Shown here one piece after another: positions 4,693 through 5,181 of a DNA stretch of 5,181 bases (within the stretch, counting starts at the first letter, position 1; every line of letters begins with the position of its first letter). Both the position numbers and the translations under genes were made by a program. The stretch is taken from assembly GCA_025355115.1 (NCBI GenBank), contig JANXLO010000041.1, positions 1 to 5,181 of the forward strand, in the 5' to 3' direction. The notes below the pieces were generated by a model that searched no databases, was not told the origin of the DNA, and saw only the letters and a program-made list of their open reading frames with translations. Source of the stretch: Chthonomonadaceae bacterium (GTDB lineage: Bacteria > Armatimonadota > Chthonomonadetes > Chthonomonadales > Chthonomonadaceae).

Positions 4693-5181
4693 GTGAGCGA
4701 GCAAGAGGAACGGCAAGAATCGCCGGACGAGCTGTATCAGCAACGGCTCCGCAAGCTGAATGCTCTCCGGGAGCAGGGCCTCGATCCCTTCGAGGTCGAG
4801 CGCTTCGAGCGTACGGTCACAGCAGCCCAGGCGACGGACGAGGCTCGCTTCTCCGCGCAGGAGAATCAGAGCGTCTCGTTCGCAGGTCGTCTGGTCGCGC
4901 GCCGTAACATGGGCAAGGCAGCCTTCGCGCACCTCGCCGATGAATCGGGGCGGGTTCAAATCTATGTCCGGCTGAACGATGTAGGCGAGGCCTCCTACGA
5001 GCGCTTCAAAGAGCTGACGGATCTGGGCGATTTCCTTGGAATCAAGGGCTATATTTTTCGGACCAAGACCGGCGAAATCAGCATTCACGTGCAGGAGCTC
5101 ACCGTCCTCGCAAAAGCCCTGCGCGTCCCGCCTTTCGGCAAGCTCGATGCGGAAGGCCAGGTTCACAACGCCCTCGCGGAC
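4693..5181 (+). CDS. lysS: Lysyl-tRNA synthetase, class II, N-terminal part (3' end outside the window)
   Basis: The first 163 codons encode the N-terminal anticodon-binding part of class II LysRS, which attaches lysine to tRNA-Lys. DELYQQRLRKLNALREQGLDPF (12-33) is the typical start. The OB-fold that binds the anticodon follows: VSFAGRLVARRNMGKAAFAHLADESGRVQIYV (61-92), then LGDFLGIKGYIFRTKTGEISIHVQELTVLAKALR (111-144), which matches the family closely. The stretch after KALR, normally (P)LPEKWHGL before the RYRQRY motif, reads VPPFGKLDAEGQVHNALAD (145-163), a divergent and apparently longer linker. The catalytic domain with motifs 2 and 3 lies beyond the window. It probably shares a transcript with greA through leaky termination or uses a promoter not recognised here. 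Confidence 0.95.
   Translation, partial: MSEQEERQESPDELYQQRLRKLNALREQGLDPFEVERFERTVTAAQATDEARFSAQENQSVSFAGRLVARRNMGKAAFAHLADESGRVQIYVRLNDVGEASYERFKELTDLGDFLGIKGYIFRTKTGEISIHVQELTVLAKALRVPPFGKLDAEGQVHNALAD

Overview
The window is a GC-rich bacterial chromosome segment. It holds six protein-coding genes, two of them cut by the window edges, plus several well-formed RNA control elements. The best hint of lineage is the prepilin-like protein: its N-terminal signature [16 protein letters not shown], followed by [13 protein letters not shown] and a C-terminal H-x9-DG motif, is typical of the large DUF1559-like pseudopilin families of Armatimonadota and Planctomycetes. The FPVFAQARE wording points most to Armatimonadota. 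This assignment is inferred from recalled family patterns and was not searched.

Layout on the + strand from the left: the 3' end of minD (1-180), then minE (203-493) 22 bases later, closed by a perfect 9-bp intrinsic terminator (520-548). A new transcription unit follows: a sigma70-like promoter (602-630), a small leader hairpin, a clear TPP (THI-box) riboswitch (667-756), an intrinsic terminator (802-833), and a GTG-started pseudopilin gene (867-1664). A bidirectional terminator (1701-1736) separates this unit from a convergent minus-strand gene for a helix-hairpin-helix (HhH-GPD) DNA glycosylase (1764-2648). Divergent from that gene is a metallo-beta-lactamase-fold hydrolase (2872-3744). 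After a 372-base gap containing a strong extended -10 promoter and a long, possibly structured leader comes greA (4117-4596), then the start of lysS (4693 to beyond the window end).

The min genes place the division site, greA rescues backtracked RNA polymerase, and lysS charges tRNA-Lys, so much of the window is core housekeeping. The most unusual feature is the pairing of a TPP riboswitch with a secreted or pilus-like protein rather than a thiamine gene. The pseudopilin is the only gene between the riboswitch and the next terminator. The switch geometry is complete: the 3' strand of helix P1 can pair either with its P1 partner or with the 5' arm of the terminator. A second candidate is the greA leader of about 196 nt, in which a terminator-like hairpin competes with a nested fold closed by a perfect 9-bp helix.

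No insertion sequences, CRISPR arrays, tRNA or rRNA genes were seen. The gap at 494-866 is filled by the terminator, promoter and riboswitch elements. The gap at 3745-4116 holds the greA promoter, inverted repeats and the leader.
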